Shown here: positions 33,297-42,416 of the stretch, one piece after another | Position numbering within the stretch: position 1 is the stretch's first letter | Layout: every line of letters begins with the position of its first letter | NCBI RefSeq assembly: GCF_007859655.1 | Contig: NZ_CP042304.1 | Location: forward strand, 2,723,501-2,787,500 | Origin: Devosia ginsengisoli | Lineage (GTDB): Bacteria > Pseudomonadota > Alphaproteobacteria > Rhizobiales > Devosiaceae | Direction: 5' to 3' | Length of the DNA stretch: 64,000 nucleotides | Translations under genes and position numbers: made by a program | The notes under the pieces: generated by a model | What the model was told of the DNA's origin: nothing | Database searches by the model: none | What the model saw: the letters and a program-made list of their open reading frames with translations, nothing else

Positions 33297-34163
33297 GTGT
33301 CCCATGACCTCCCCCACTCCCGCTTTGTCGTGATTCACGAAGACGACCTCGGCATGAGCCATGGCGCCAATCAGGCCTTTGTCGAACTGGCCGAGGCCCG
33401 CATCGCCACGTCGGGCTCCGTCATGGTGCCCTGCCCCTGGTTTCCGGAACTCGCGCAATTGGCGCGCGAACGGCCGCAACTGGATATCGGCGTTCACCTG
33501 ACGCTCAATTCCGACGCCAGGCCCTATCGCTGGCGGCCATTGACCGGGGTCCGTGACAACGGCCTGACCGACCCGGACGGCTACTTCTGGACCGATGTTC
33601 CCAACGTGCGCCGGCACGCCCAGCCTGACGCGGTGGAGACCGAGTTGCGTCTCCAGATCGAAACGGCGCTCGCCGCCGGCATCGGCGTGACCCATCTCGA
33701 CTGCCATATGGGGACGGCGATGATGCCGGAATTCGTCGCTATCTATGAACGCCTCGGCGCCGACTACAGGCTGCCGCTGCTGCTGATGGACGATTATCGG
33801 ACCTTCTCGGTCATGGACTATGTCGGGCCTGTCACCACCGCCGAATACAACGCGGCCCGGGACCGCGCCGCGGCACGAGGCAATCCGGTCGTCGCGCTGC
33901 AGCTCGAAACAGCCTGGGACTGGCCCGATGGCATAGAGACCGCCTATCGCAATCTCTTCGCGCGCGTCCCACCCGGCGTGTCATGGCTGGCCTTGCACTT
34001 CACCGCGCCCGGCGATGTCGAGCTTTTCGATACAGAAGCGGTGATCCGCACCGGCGAGTACGCCTTCTTTCGCGATGGACGAGCCAAGGCGCTGATGGAC
34101 GAATTCGGGCTTGTCCCCATTGGCCTCAAGGACTGGCAGGCGCGCCTTCTGGCCACGGAATAA
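33297..34163 (+). CDS. ChbG/HpnK-family (YdjC-like) carbohydrate deacetylase
   Basis: 288 residues from a GTG start. FVVIHEDDLGMSHGANQAF near residue 10 supplies the catalytic and metal aspartates, LDIGVHLTLNSD near 62 the first metal histidine, and THLDCHMGTAM near 131 the second. WLALHFTAPGD near 227 closes the fold. The family deacetylates chitooligosaccharides or hopanoid intermediates in a metal-dependent way. The gene is alone on this strand and overlaps the convergent nucleotidyltransferase-like gene by 38 bases. Confidence 0.82.
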   Translation: MSHDLPHSRFVVIHEDDLGMSHGANQAFVELAEARIATSGSVMVPCPWFPELAQLARERPQLDIGVHLTLNSDARPYRWRPLTGVRDNGLTDPDGYFWTDVPNVRRHAQPDAVETELRLQIETALAAGIGVTHLDCHMGTAMMPEFVAIYERLGADYRLPLLLMDDYRTFSVMDYVGPVTTAEYNAARDRAAARGNPVVALQLETAWDWPDGIETAYRNLFARVPPGVSWLALHFTAPGDVELFDTEAVIRTGEYAFFRDGRAKALMDEFGLVPIGLKDWQARLLATE

Positions 34164-34758
34164 CCGTCAATTCCGGCCACACCGCCTTGGCCCGTGCTGC
34201 CTTGGTCGCATGCGTGGCGGCATTGTCGAGCGTCGGATTGGGCGTGATGCGGAACGAGAAAATATCGTCGAGCCCGAACGGCGCAAAGATGCTCAGCCGG
34301 CCATCTTCCTCCAGCCGCACCGCCACCGCATGGGTGCGCGAGGCGAAATAGAGCATCATTTCCGCGCTGGACTTCAGTTGCGGATAGGGCGTGCCGAACT
34401 TCTGCGGAAACCAGATATGCACCCGCGCCTGGTTGCGCAGCTCGACCGGAACCGGCAGACCGGCAAACTGCGCCGCGGCGCGGCGGATCACCGCATCCTC
34501 CGCCTCGTAGGACAGGTCGCTATCGTCGAAATAGACGACATCGGCATCCTTGATCCCGGTCAGCGACGGCCGGCCCGTCAGCACGTTCCAGACCGTGTTG
34601 TAGATCGCCCCCGACCCCAGCAGCATATCGGGCAGCGCCAGATCCCGCATCCCACCCAGCACATCCATCAGCAGCGCCGAATTGCGGACAATCGCCTCGA
34701 GCGCATCACGCTGCGCCTGCTCGGTCGCGCCGGAGAATCGGAGATGGTCGGTCGGCAT
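34126..34758 (-). CDS. Nucleotidyltransferase-fold protein (DUF925-like)
   Basis: 210 residues from ATG 34758. LLGSGAIYNTVWNVLTGRPS near residue 48 and IKDADVVYFDDSDLSYEAED near 70 match the DUF925/NTP_transf_6 pattern, whose acidic pair resembles the nucleotidyltransferase site. PVPVELRNQARVHIWFPQKF near 103 and FAPFGLDDIFSFRITPN near 160 follow. Family function is not established. It overlaps the deacetylase gene tail to tail. Confidence 0.78.
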   Translation of the reverse strand: MPTDHLRFSGATEQAQRDALEAIVRNSALLMDVLGGMRDLALPDMLLGSGAIYNTVWNVLTGRPSLTGIKDADVVYFDDSDLSYEAEDAVIRRAAAQFAGLPVPVELRNQARVHIWFPQKFGTPYPQLKSSAEMMLYFASRTHAVAVRLEEDGRLSIFAPFGLDDIFSFRITPNPTLDNAATHATKAARAKAVWPELTVIPWPEGAPASP

Positions 34759-34770
34759 CGGTCCCAACGG

Positions 34771-34869
34771 CCCTCATGGTGAGCCTCCTGAGCTTGCCGA
34801 AGGGCGAACCACGAGGGCGTGGCAACATACTGCCACGACCTCGTCCTTCGACAAGCTCAGGATGAGGTC
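34771..34869. repeat. Inverted pair of CCTCATGGTGAGC-type repeats
   Basis: Arms CCTCATGGTGAGCCTCCTGA and the reverse complement of GACAAGCTCAGGATGAGG enclose GCGTGGCA...TGCCACG, so the unit folds as one long hairpin. It is the same family as 30290-30380 with a diverged left arm (an inserted GAGCTTGCCGAAGGGC). Confidence 0.8.
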
Positions 34870-34891
34870 TACTGCTTGATTCTGCGATGCG

Positions 34892-35890
34892 TTAGTTCTC
34901 GATCGGCTGGAACATCGCGTTGAGCTCGTCCACGATCTGCTCCATCGGCGCGATGGCCTCGGGCAGTTGCTCGGGCGGGTTGGGCGCCACGGCCACATAG
35001 GGCACGCCGCTGGGAAAGGCCCCGAACATCTGGAAAAATGCCACCATGTCGTCCAGCACAGGCATGCGCCAGCGCCACATCGCGCCCATGGCGATAACCG
35101 GCTCCATATGCCCGAACCCCTCGTAATAGCGCGTGGTGACCCACACCCCGCTATCCTTGAGCTTCTGCGCAAACCGCTCGGTATTCTGCATGCGTACGAT
35201 CGGGTCGGTCGTGCCGGTCGCCAGATACATGGGCGGCGTTTCCGGCGTCACCAGGTTGATCGGCTGCGTGCCCTGCGGATTGGGCGCGGCGCCAAACGCA
35301 TTCTGCACCTCGCCATATTCGAACGGGTAGAAATCATACGGCCCCGACAAGGCCGCCACGCCCAGGATCGGCATGGTCACGCCGTATTCCCGCAGGAATG
35401 ACGGGTCCATCGCCAGCATGACGGCATTATAGGCCCCCGCCGAATGGCCGGCGAGAAACAGCCGCGTGGGATCGCCGCCATAGGAGGCGATATTGTCCTG
35501 CACCCAGCGCAGCGCATTGGCGCTGTCCTCGAGAAAGCCCGGATAGGCCACTTCGGGCACCAGCCGATAATCGGCGATCACAGTCACGAAACCGCGCGAC
35601 GCCAGCGCCCGGCCGACAAACTGGTAATCGCTGCGCTCGCCCCGGTTCCAACCCCCGCCATAGACGAAGAACACCACCGGCGCCGACGTCCCCCGCGCCT
35701 CGGGCGCATAGACGTCCAGCTTGTGCCTCGGCCCGTCGGCATAGGCAATGCCATCGCCCACCTTCACCGTGCCGCCATCCATGGCCGCCGGCAGATTGAA
35801 CGGGTCCATCACCGACAGCGCAAAGGCCTGAGCCGGCAGGACGAACAGGAAGAGGAGCACCGCAAGGGCGCGACGAAACGGCATGATCAT
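34892..35890 (-). CDS. Secreted alpha/beta hydrolase (esterase/carboxylesterase-like)
   Basis: 332 residues with a signal peptide (RRALAVLLFLFVLPAQAFAL). FVYGGGWNRGERSDY near residue 77 is the HGGG-like oxyanion motif, here YGGGW. LFLAGHSAGAYNAV near 145 holds the nucleophile serine, and GFGHMEPV near 255 the catalytic histidine. This layout fits BD-FAE/esterase_lipase proteins. A proline-rich tail extends beyond the hydrolase domain. Its natural ester is unknown and it has no operon partners. Confidence 0.82.
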   Translation of the reverse strand: MIMPFRRALAVLLFLFVLPAQAFALSVMDPFNLPAAMDGGTVKVGDGIAYADGPRHKLDVYAPEARGTSAPVVFFVYGGGWNRGERSDYQFVGRALASRGFVTVIADYRLVPEVAYPGFLEDSANALRWVQDNIASYGGDPTRLFLAGHSAGAYNAVMLAMDPSFLREYGVTMPILGVAALSGPYDFYPFEYGEVQNAFGAAPNPQGTQPINLVTPETPPMYLATGTTDPIVRMQNTERFAQKLKDSGVWVTTRYYEGFGHMEPVIAMGAMWRWRMPVLDDMVAFFQMFGAFPSGVPYVAVAPNPPEQLPEAIAPMEQIVDELNAMFQPIEN

Positions 35891-36057
35891 TCACGAACCA
35901 GAGAATTGGGAGACCGCCCGCCTAGCGAGCAAAGCCGGGGATTTTGTGGCAATGGAGGGCGCCGGAAATGGGCGAGGGCAGGCGCCTCGAACTCCCGAAG
36001 CAAAGCCTGCCCTCTACTTAAGCGCGTTAACACTGTGCCGAATTTGTTAACAGACTG

Positions 36058-37269
36058 TTAACGTTTGAGCGCATCCAGCAGCCTCCCGGAGATGTGACCA
36101 TCCGCCGGCAATCCGACCCGTCCCTGATAGGCCAGAACCGCCGCCCGCGTCCTGGGTCCCACCACGCCATCGGGCGATCCGGCATCGAATCCGGCCCGGC
36201 TCAGCAGCGTCTGCAATTCCGCCCTCTGCGCCTTGGTCAGCGCATAATCGCCCGCCGGCCATGGCGTCGCAAAATTGCCGCCGCCCAGGATGCGGTCGGC
36301 CAGATGCCCCACCGCCAGCGCATAGCTGTCCGAATTGTTGTAGCGCTTGATCACATCGAAATTGGGCAGCAGCAGGAAGGTCGGGCCGTTGGCGCCGGCC
36401 GGCATATAGAGCCGCCCCACATCGCTGGGCCGCGGGAAGGCCCGGCCCGACACGCGCTGTATGCCCATGGCCTGCCACTGGCTCAGCGGCGCTTTCTCGA
36501 TCCCCCGCGCCGCCGCAAAATCGAACCCGCTGGGGAGCTTGACCTCATAGCCCCAGGTCTCGCCCTTGCGCCAGCCGAAGCTGTGCAGGTAATTGGCGGT
36601 CGAGCCCAGCGCATCCTGCACCGAATTCCAGATATCCTTGCGCCCGTCGCCATTATAGTCGACCGCATAGCGCATGAAGCTCGAGGGCATGAACTGGGTA
36701 TGCCCCATCGCCCCGGCCCATGATCCCGTCATGTTACGCGCGCTTACATGCCCGTCCGAAACGATGCGCAAAGCGGTCAGCAATTCCTCGCGGAAGAAAT
36801 CGGCGCGATAGCCGCCCTCGGTCAGCGTCGCCAGTGCATGGATGGTGTTCTCGCCGCCCATGAAGCCGCCGAAATTGGTTTCCATGCCCCAGATGGCCAG
36901 CACGATTTCCGGCTGCACGCCCCAGCGCTGCTCGCTGCCTGTGAGCGTCTGGTTCCATTCGGCGCGCATGGCCTGGCCCTTCTGCGCCTGTCCCGCCGTG
37001 ACCCGCTTGTCGATATATTGCTGCACGGTCTGGGAAAATTCGGGCTGTTTGCGCGTCAGCTCCATGACCTTGGGCAGGTAGTTATAGCCGGAAAATGCCG
37101 CTTCGAACGCCGCCCGGCTCACCCCGCGCGCCTCGGCCTGCGGCCACAGGCCCCGCACGAAATCGGCGCTGTTGGCCCAGGCGGGCGCCATGGCGGAAAG
37201 GCTCAGCGCGCCGGCAATGGCCAGCGCCGGGAGAAATCGGGCAAGGCACCTGCCCCCTAAAAACAACAT
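36058..37269 (-). CDS. Lytic murein transglycosylase (MltB-like) with a peptidoglycan-binding domain
   Basis: 403 residues from ATG 37269, with a signal peptide (LPALAIAGALSLSAMAPAWA). IVLAIWGMETNFGGFMGG near residue 110 carries the catalytic glutamate of SLT_2/MltB enzymes. GSWAGAMGHTQFMPSSF near 180 and GDGRKDIWNSVQDALGSTANYL near 205 (shown in parts) are family blocks. The last 60 residues (LLSRAGFDAG, DGVVGPRTRAAVLAYQ) form a PG_binding_1 domain. It cleaves glycan strands to 1,6-anhydro muropeptides in the periplasm. Confidence 0.92.
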   Translation of the reverse strand: MLFLGGRCLARFLPALAIAGALSLSAMAPAWANSADFVRGLWPQAEARGVSRAAFEAAFSGYNYLPKVMELTRKQPEFSQTVQQYIDKRVTAGQAQKGQAMRAEWNQTLTGSEQRWGVQPEIVLAIWGMETNFGGFMGGENTIHALATLTEGGYRADFFREELLTALRIVSDGHVSARNMTGSWAGAMGHTQFMPSSFMRYAVDYNGDGRKDIWNSVQDALGSTANYLHSFGWRKGETWGYEVKLPSGFDFAAARGIEKAPLSQWQAMGIQRVSGRAFPRPSDVGRLYMPAGANGPTFLLLPNFDVIKRYNNSDSYALAVGHLADRILGGGNFATPWPAGDYALTKAQRAELQTLLSRAGFDAGSPDGVVGPRTRAAVLAYQGRVGLPADGHISGRLLDALKR

Positions 37270-37397
37270 GACGGGCCTCGTGATACGCAAAGACTGAAAG
37301 TCACGACTGCGCCACCGCAATTGGCGCGCGTATCACTATTTTAACCCACCAAATTAAGATCGGCTTAAGGCAAATGCCCCGCCCGATCACGATCCGT

Positions 37398-39581
37398 TCA
37401 GGCGTCCGGCTTCCCCTTATCCTCGCTCGGCCGCGGCGGCAGCACGCGGCCCGAAGCCCGCGCCTCGCCGCCCTGCACATAGGTCACATGCGGATAGGGG
37501 ATTTCGATATTGCGTTCGGCGAAGATGGCCTTCAACACCTCGTTATAGGCCCGGCCCACGCCCCAATGCTTGCCCGGCAGCGTCTTGATGCGCGCGCGCA
37601 CCGTTACCGCCGAGGCCGCGAAGGCGATGATGCCCTGCATGTCGAGGTCGTCGATAATGCTGTCCTTGTGCTCGGTCTGCATGAGCGCGTCGAACGCGTC
37701 ATGCATGGCCTGCTTCACCTGCACGATGTCGCTGTCATAGGCCACACCGATCTCGGCCACATGGAACGAGAAGCCCCGCATCATGTTGGAGACCTGGTCG
37801 ACCGACGAGAACGGGATGAGATGCACCGTGCCGCCAAGGTCGCGGATGGTCACCGAGCGGATGGTGAGCTTTTCGACGACGCCGGACGTGGTGCCCACGG
37901 CCACCACGTCGCCCTCGTTCATCACATTCTCGAACTGGATGAAGATGCCGGTGATGATATCCTGCACCAGCTTCTGCGCCCCGAAACCGATGGCCAGGCC
38001 GATCACCCCGGCGCCGGCCAGGAGCGGGGCGATATTGACCCCGATCTGCGCCAGCGCCAGCATCAGCCCGAACACCACTAGGGCGATGGTGAAGGCGTTC
38101 TTGAACAGATTCAGCAGTGTCTTCTCGCGCGCCGTCGGCACCTTGCCGACGCTGGTATTGAGCCGGTATTCGACCCACGACGCGACCACCACATGCAGCA
38201 CGATACAGGCCAGCACGATCAGCGCCGCCGAGATCACCGAGCCGGCCACCTGCTGCCCGGCTTCGCTGCCGATCCAGCCGACGAAGTCGAACAGGGCCCA
38301 GGCCTGCGCAATGGCCACCACCACGCCTGCGATCACCACCCAGCGCACCACTTCCATCACCGTGGGCACGAAGGCGCGCAGCCGCGCTTCCAGCAGCGGC
38401 AGCCGCTGCTTGATATCGCCCGGCAGGCGCAGGCCCGCGCTGACGAAGCGCGAGATGAAGCCGACAATCACCACCCCAATCAGAACAGCCACCAGTGATT
38501 GCACCGTGGCTCCCAGCATGAAGGGCAGTGCCTCTTCGGGGTTGGCGAACCACACCACCAGCAGCGTCACCAGATAGATGATGGCCAGCATGTGCCAGTA
38601 TCGCCCGAGCAGGATCAGCAATTGCCCGGTGCCGTCATGGCCGCGCTTGGTCGCGATTCCGGCCAGCCAGGTCCGCACGTCGTCCTTGTTCTGTAGCACG
38701 ACGATGATGCCTATCGTCACCGCCGTCGCCATGACCAGCACCTGCACTGCCGATGCCGCGCCAACCGACAGGTTCGCCGCCAGCAGCGGCGTCACGAACA
38801 GGAAGGTATAGCCGAGCAGCGAAATGATCCGCCCGATCCAGAATGACCAATAGGCGGCATTGTCGTCGCTGACAGGGATCAGCCGCAGCGGCTCGAAGCG
38901 CGGCGACAGGATGACGCGAACCGCCAGCTTGCTGAGCTCGACCAGCAGGAACGCATTGAGCAGCAGCGACTGGTTGATGCCCATCTGCCCCGTGGTCTGG
39001 CCCACCAGCGCCAGGGCCACCACATAGCCCACCGCCCAGGCCAGCAGCACCGAACCGAAATCCACCAGCGCCGCCGCCAGCGCCCCCAATATGCGCGACA
39101 TCCAGCCCCGCCCGGCCACCCGCTGGGCGACGCGGCCCCTGGCCCAGGTGACGATGATCCGGATGATCAGAAAGCTGGCAAGCAGGCCCAGCGCCACCAG
39201 CAGCACACCCACCGCCACATCCCAGAAGGCTTCGAGATCTGCCTCCAGCGCCCCGCTCAGCCCCTGCTGCAGGTCGACGAACACCCCGGCCAGCGAGCGC
39301 AGGGTCGCCGAGGCCCCTTCGGCGACGGTCTTGGTATATTCGGCCAGTTGGCGAACGATATTGAGGTCGGGCGCGGTCTCGGCCGGCGCCGTCACCTCCG
39401 TCCCGCTCTGCTTCAGCCGCTCGATCAGCGCCGCCCGCGTTTCGTCATTCTCGATAATGCGGATCAGTTCGTCGATTCCGGCGTCGCTGCTCGTCGTCGT
39501 TTCAGGGGTGATCCCCGGAACCTGCGCCATGACGGCGACAGGGGAGAGCACGAACAGCAGCAGCAGGAGCAGGTGGCGCAT
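37398..39581 (-). CDS. Mechanosensitive ion channel (MscS family, large form)
   Basis: 727 residues from ATG 39581. A signal peptide (LLLLLLFVLSPVAVMAQ) precedes a periplasmic helix-rich region and about eight membrane segments. The channel core is near residue 545: GAGVIGLAIGFGAQKLVQD, then GIFIQFENVMNEGDVV, IRSVTIRDLGGTVHLIPFS and VSNMMRGFSFHV. This glycine/alanine-rich helix and following beta domain are the MscS signature. It opens under membrane tension. The long N-terminus places it with the YbdG/MscM-like large channels. Confidence 0.9.
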   Translation of the reverse strand: MRHLLLLLLFVLSPVAVMAQVPGITPETTTSSDAGIDELIRIIENDETRAALIERLKQSGTEVTAPAETAPDLNIVRQLAEYTKTVAEGASATLRSLAGVFVDLQQGLSGALEADLEAFWDVAVGVLLVALGLLASFLIIRIIVTWARGRVAQRVAGRGWMSRILGALAAALVDFGSVLLAWAVGYVVALALVGQTTGQMGINQSLLLNAFLLVELSKLAVRVILSPRFEPLRLIPVSDDNAAYWSFWIGRIISLLGYTFLFVTPLLAANLSVGAASAVQVLVMATAVTIGIIVVLQNKDDVRTWLAGIATKRGHDGTGQLLILLGRYWHMLAIIYLVTLLVVWFANPEEALPFMLGATVQSLVAVLIGVVIVGFISRFVSAGLRLPGDIKQRLPLLEARLRAFVPTVMEVVRWVVIAGVVVAIAQAWALFDFVGWIGSEAGQQVAGSVISAALIVLACIVLHVVVASWVEYRLNTSVGKVPTAREKTLLNLFKNAFTIALVVFGLMLALAQIGVNIAPLLAGAGVIGLAIGFGAQKLVQDIITGIFIQFENVMNEGDVVAVGTTSGVVEKLTIRSVTIRDLGGTVHLIPFSSVDQVSNMMRGFSFHVAEIGVAYDSDIVQVKQAMHDAFDALMQTEHKDSIIDDLDMQGIIAFAASAVTVRARIKTLPGKHWGVGRAYNEVLKAIFAERNIEIPYPHVTYVQGGEARASGRVLPPRPSEDKGKPDA

Positions 39582-39711
39582 TGGACAATATCCGGCAAAT
39601 TCGGCGAAGGGCGGATCGGGCGACATTACAGCGCCACCCGATGTGGATACGCTGGGCCGGCAGGAAGGTTCAATCTCTACCCGGCCCTTTTGCCCGCGAA
39701 TGGAGCACGAA

Positions 39712-40542
39712 ATGACCCAGCACGACACCCCGGCCGCCTTCACCGACGACGATCTCGTCCTCTTCGAACGCGACGGCACCCCGCCTCTGCCCACCCCGCA
39801 GCATGCCGGCCACCTCACCCATGACGGCGCCGATATCTGGTATGTCAGCATCGGCCAGGGCCAGCCGGTCATCCTGCTGCATGGCGGTCTCGGCCATTCC
39901 GGCAACTGGAGCCATCAGGCCGCCGCGCTCGTCGCCGCAGGCTATCGCGCCGTGCTCGTTGATAGCCGCGGTCACGGCCGCAGCACACGCGACGGCAAGC
40001 CCTATAGCTATGACCTCATGGCGGGCGACGTCCTCACCCTCATGGATGCCCTGGCCATCGAGCGCGCCGGTTTTGTCGGCTGGAGCGACGGCGCCTGCAT
40101 TGCCCTGATCCTGGGCGCCACCCATCCCGATCGCGTAGCGGGCGTGCTCTACTTCGCCTGCAATATGGACCCGGATGGCGCCCTGCCCTTCGTGCCGACA
40201 CCCACCGTCGATCGCTGTTTCTCGCGGCACAAGCAGGATTATGCCGCGCTCTCCGCCACCCCTGATGATTTCGACGCCTTTGTCGAAGCCGTCGGCCTCA
40301 TGCAGCGCACGCAGCCGAACTACACGGCAGCGCAGCTCGCCGCCATCGCCGTGCCGGTGACGATCCTGCAGGGCGAGGGCGACGAATTCATCAAGCCCGA
40401 ACATGCCCGCTATCTGGCCGACACCATTCCCGGCGCCACGCTGGTCATGCTGCCCGGCGTCACCCATTTCGCCCCGTTGCAGAGACCGGCCGTGTTCGAC
40501 GCTGCCATGCTGGCCGCCCTGGCCCATTTCACGGAGCAGTAG
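39712..40542 (+). CDS. Alpha/beta-fold hydrolase
   Basis: 276 residues from ATG 39712, which has GGAG six bases upstream. VILLHGGLGHSGNW near residue 53 is the oxyanion HGG, VDSRGHGRST near 83 a conserved turn, GFVGWSDGACIAL near 118 the nucleophile elbow (GxSxG), and LPGVTHFAP near 248 the catalytic histidine. A single-domain esterase or lactonase is likely. The gene is divergent from the MscS gene and overlaps the convergent ABC permease by 14 bases. A much longer upstream frame is antisense to MscS and rejected. Confidence 0.87.
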   Translation: MTQHDTPAAFTDDDLVLFERDGTPPLPTPQHAGHLTHDGADIWYVSIGQGQPVILLHGGLGHSGNWSHQAAALVAAGYRAVLVDSRGHGRSTRDGKPYSYDLMAGDVLTLMDALAIERAGFVGWSDGACIALILGATHPDRVAGVLYFACNMDPDGALPFVPTPTVDRCFSRHKQDYAALSATPDDFDAFVEAVGLMQRTQPNYTAAQLAAIAVPVTILQGEGDEFIKPEHARYLADTIPGATLVMLPGVTHFAPLQRPAVFDAAMLAALAHFTEQ

Positions 40543-41479
40543 CCCTCATGGTGAGCCTGTCGAACCACGAGGGCGTGTCCAGATGCCTCCGCGTCACCCC
40601 CTTGACGCCCGCCGACAGCATGATCGCCTGCGTCACCCGGCGCTGGAAGATCAGGTAGACGATAGCCACCGGCAGCCCGGCCACCACGGCCGAAGCCATG
40701 AGCTTGCCATAGACGATGCCATAGGCATCCTTCACCTGGGTAATGCCGACGGGCACGGTCATCGTCGCCTCGCCCGTCGCCGCGAGGAAGGGCCAGAGGA
40801 AGGCGTTCCAGGCGCCGATAAAGGTGATGATGCCCAGCGCAGCCGTCACGCCCCAGTTCATCGGCAGGTAGATGCGGAACAGGATCTTGAAATGGCCGGC
40901 GCTGTCCATCATCGCCGCCTCGCGGAACTCCTTGGGCACCGAGTCGAAGAACTGCTTGTAGACGATGATCACCACCGGCACGATCAGCTGCGGCAGGATG
41001 ATGCCGGCCCAGGTATTGAGCAGCTTGAACTGCGCCATCAGCACGAAATGGTTCACGATCAGCGCCTGCATCGGCACCATGAAACAGGCCAGGATCAGCA
41101 CATAGATCAGCCGCCGCCCGGGGAAATCGAGCTGGCTCAGCGCATAGGCGCAGCCGGCCGAACTGACGATGACAAGCACCGTGATAACCAGCGACGTCAC
41201 CATGGAATTGACGTACCAGATGGCGATATTGGTGTTGTTCCAGATGTGGATATAGCTGTCGAACACGAAGCGGCCGGGCCAGAGCGAATTGCTGCCCGAG
41301 ATCACCTCGCCATCGGGTTTGACCGAGGTGATGATCGCCCAGTAGATCGGGAAGAACGAGGCCAAAGCCACGAGCAGGGTGATGGCGGTCAGGACAATGC
41401 CGACCAGGTCGAGCGGCCGGTCGCGCCGGCTGCGTTCGGCGACGGCAGCCTGGCTGCCGGAAAGGGCTTCAGCGCTCAT
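40529..41479 (-). CDS. Carbohydrate ABC transporter permease (CUT1, MalG-like)
   Basis: 316 residues with six membrane helices. EFREAAMMDSAGHFKILFRI near 188 is the EAA loop and WNAFLWPFLAATGEATMTVP near 226 the MalG-type signature. The start overlaps the previous permease stop by four bases (41476-41479). The last 20 or so residues (HLDTPSWFDRLTMRATAP) are encoded by a copy of the extragenic repeat at 40545-40580, so the C-terminus was rewritten by the repeat. It forms the pore with the MalF-like partner for the second sugar importer. Confidence 0.9.
   Translation of the reverse strand: MSAEALSGSQAAVAERSRRDRPLDLVGIVLTAITLLVALASFFPIYWAIITSVKPDGEVISGSNSLWPGRFVFDSYIHIWNNTNIAIWYVNSMVTSLVITVLVIVSSAGCAYALSQLDFPGRRLIYVLILACFMVPMQALIVNHFVLMAQFKLLNTWAGIILPQLIVPVVIIVYKQFFDSVPKEFREAAMMDSAGHFKILFRIYLPMNWGVTAALGIITFIGAWNAFLWPFLAATGEATMTVPVGITQVKDAYGIVYGKLMASAVVAGLPVAIVYLIFQRRVTQAIMLSAGVKGVTRRHLDTPSWFDRLTMRATAP
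40545..40580. repeat. CCTCATGGTGAGC-type repeat embedded in the permease 3' end
   Basis: CCTCATGGTGAGCCTGTCGA (40544-40563) continues ACCACGAGGGCGTGTC and matches the single unit seen at 30293 and 34772. Here it lies inside the coding sequence of the permease, read as DTPSWFDRLTMR, directly beside the stop of the convergent hydrolase. Confidence 0.85.
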
Positions 41480-42363
41480 TTTTCACCTCGCGCCCGCAGC
41501 AATTGATATTGCAGCACCGACAGCACGATGATCATGCCGAACAGCAGCACGGCTGCGGTGGCGGCCTCGCCGCCCTTGTTCTGCTGGAAGGCCAGCTTGT
41601 AGATATACTGCACCAGGGTGATCGTCGCATCCTGCCGCCCGCCGATCGAGAACAGGTAGACCTGGTCGAAAATCTTGAGCTGGGCGATGAGCTGGATGGT
41701 CAGCACCAATACGGTCACCGGCCAGACCAGCGGCCAGGTGATGCGCATGAATTGCCGCCAGCGGCCGGCGCTGTCGAGCTGCGCCGCCTCGTAGATTTCG
41801 GGCGAAATGTTGCGCAAGCCGGCAATGAACAGCAGGATATTGAAGCCCATCGTCCACCACACGGTGACAAAGGCCACCGTGGGCATGAACAGGGGAATGG
41901 TGCGGGTCAGCGATTTGGGCTCGCCGCCATTGAACAAAGCCACCACGCCCTGCGCCAGCCCGTATTGCACGTCGATGATCCAGTTCCAGGTGAGGAACAC
42001 CACCGAGACCGGCAGGATATAGGGCAGGAAGAAGCAGGCCAGCACGAAGCCCTGGAGCCAGCCATTGAGCCGGTTCACCGCCAGCGCAATGGCCAGCGAG
42101 ATCAGCGTATTGGGAATGACGGTGAGGACCACGAACCAGGCGGTGTTCCAGAAGGCCGAATGGAACAGTTTCTGGCTGAGGATTTTCACATAATTGTCCC
42201 AGCCGACCCAGTCGCCCGCCCCGATCAGCGGCGCCTTGGTGAAGCTGAGCAGCACCATCTGGATGGTCGGCCAGACGAAGAGAGCCCCATAGATCAGGAT
42301 GAAGGGCCCGACCAGGATCAGCGCCGTCAGATATTCCTGTTTCCTGTCCCGCAGCATAGCCAT
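41476..42363 (-). CDS. Carbohydrate ABC transporter permease (CUT1, MalF-like)
   Basis: 295 residues. LTALILVGPFILIYGALFVW is the first helix. EIYEAAQLDSAGRWRQFMRI near residue 195 is the EAA loop and LKIFDQVYLFSIGGRQDATI near 232 the MalF-like signature. The start (ATG 42363) follows the binding-protein gene by 53 bases with GGGAGGTATGGC upstream. It couples with the MalG-like subunit directly downstream. Confidence 0.9.
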   Translation of the reverse strand: MAMLRDRKQEYLTALILVGPFILIYGALFVWPTIQMVLLSFTKAPLIGAGDWVGWDNYVKILSQKLFHSAFWNTAWFVVLTVIPNTLISLAIALAVNRLNGWLQGFVLACFFLPYILPVSVVFLTWNWIIDVQYGLAQGVVALFNGGEPKSLTRTIPLFMPTVAFVTVWWTMGFNILLFIAGLRNISPEIYEAAQLDSAGRWRQFMRITWPLVWPVTVLVLTIQLIAQLKIFDQVYLFSIGGRQDATITLVQYIYKLAFQQNKGGEAATAAVLLFGMIIVLSVLQYQLLRARGEK

Positions 42364-42416
42364 ACCTCCCGGGTCTGGGGATGGCCGGCACCCGCGCGGG
42401 CGCCGGCCACCGGATT

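Noticed and set aside
36030-36062. TTGTTAACAGACTGTTAACG as an operator or terminator
   Set aside because: It is a short palindrome overlapping the MltB stop with no U tract and no second copy, so I do not call it.
39091-39711. Upstream extension of the plus-strand hydrolase by about 207 codons
   Set aside because: It is antisense to the MscS gene, lacks a ribosome site and has no domain. ATG 39712 with GGAG is the proper start.
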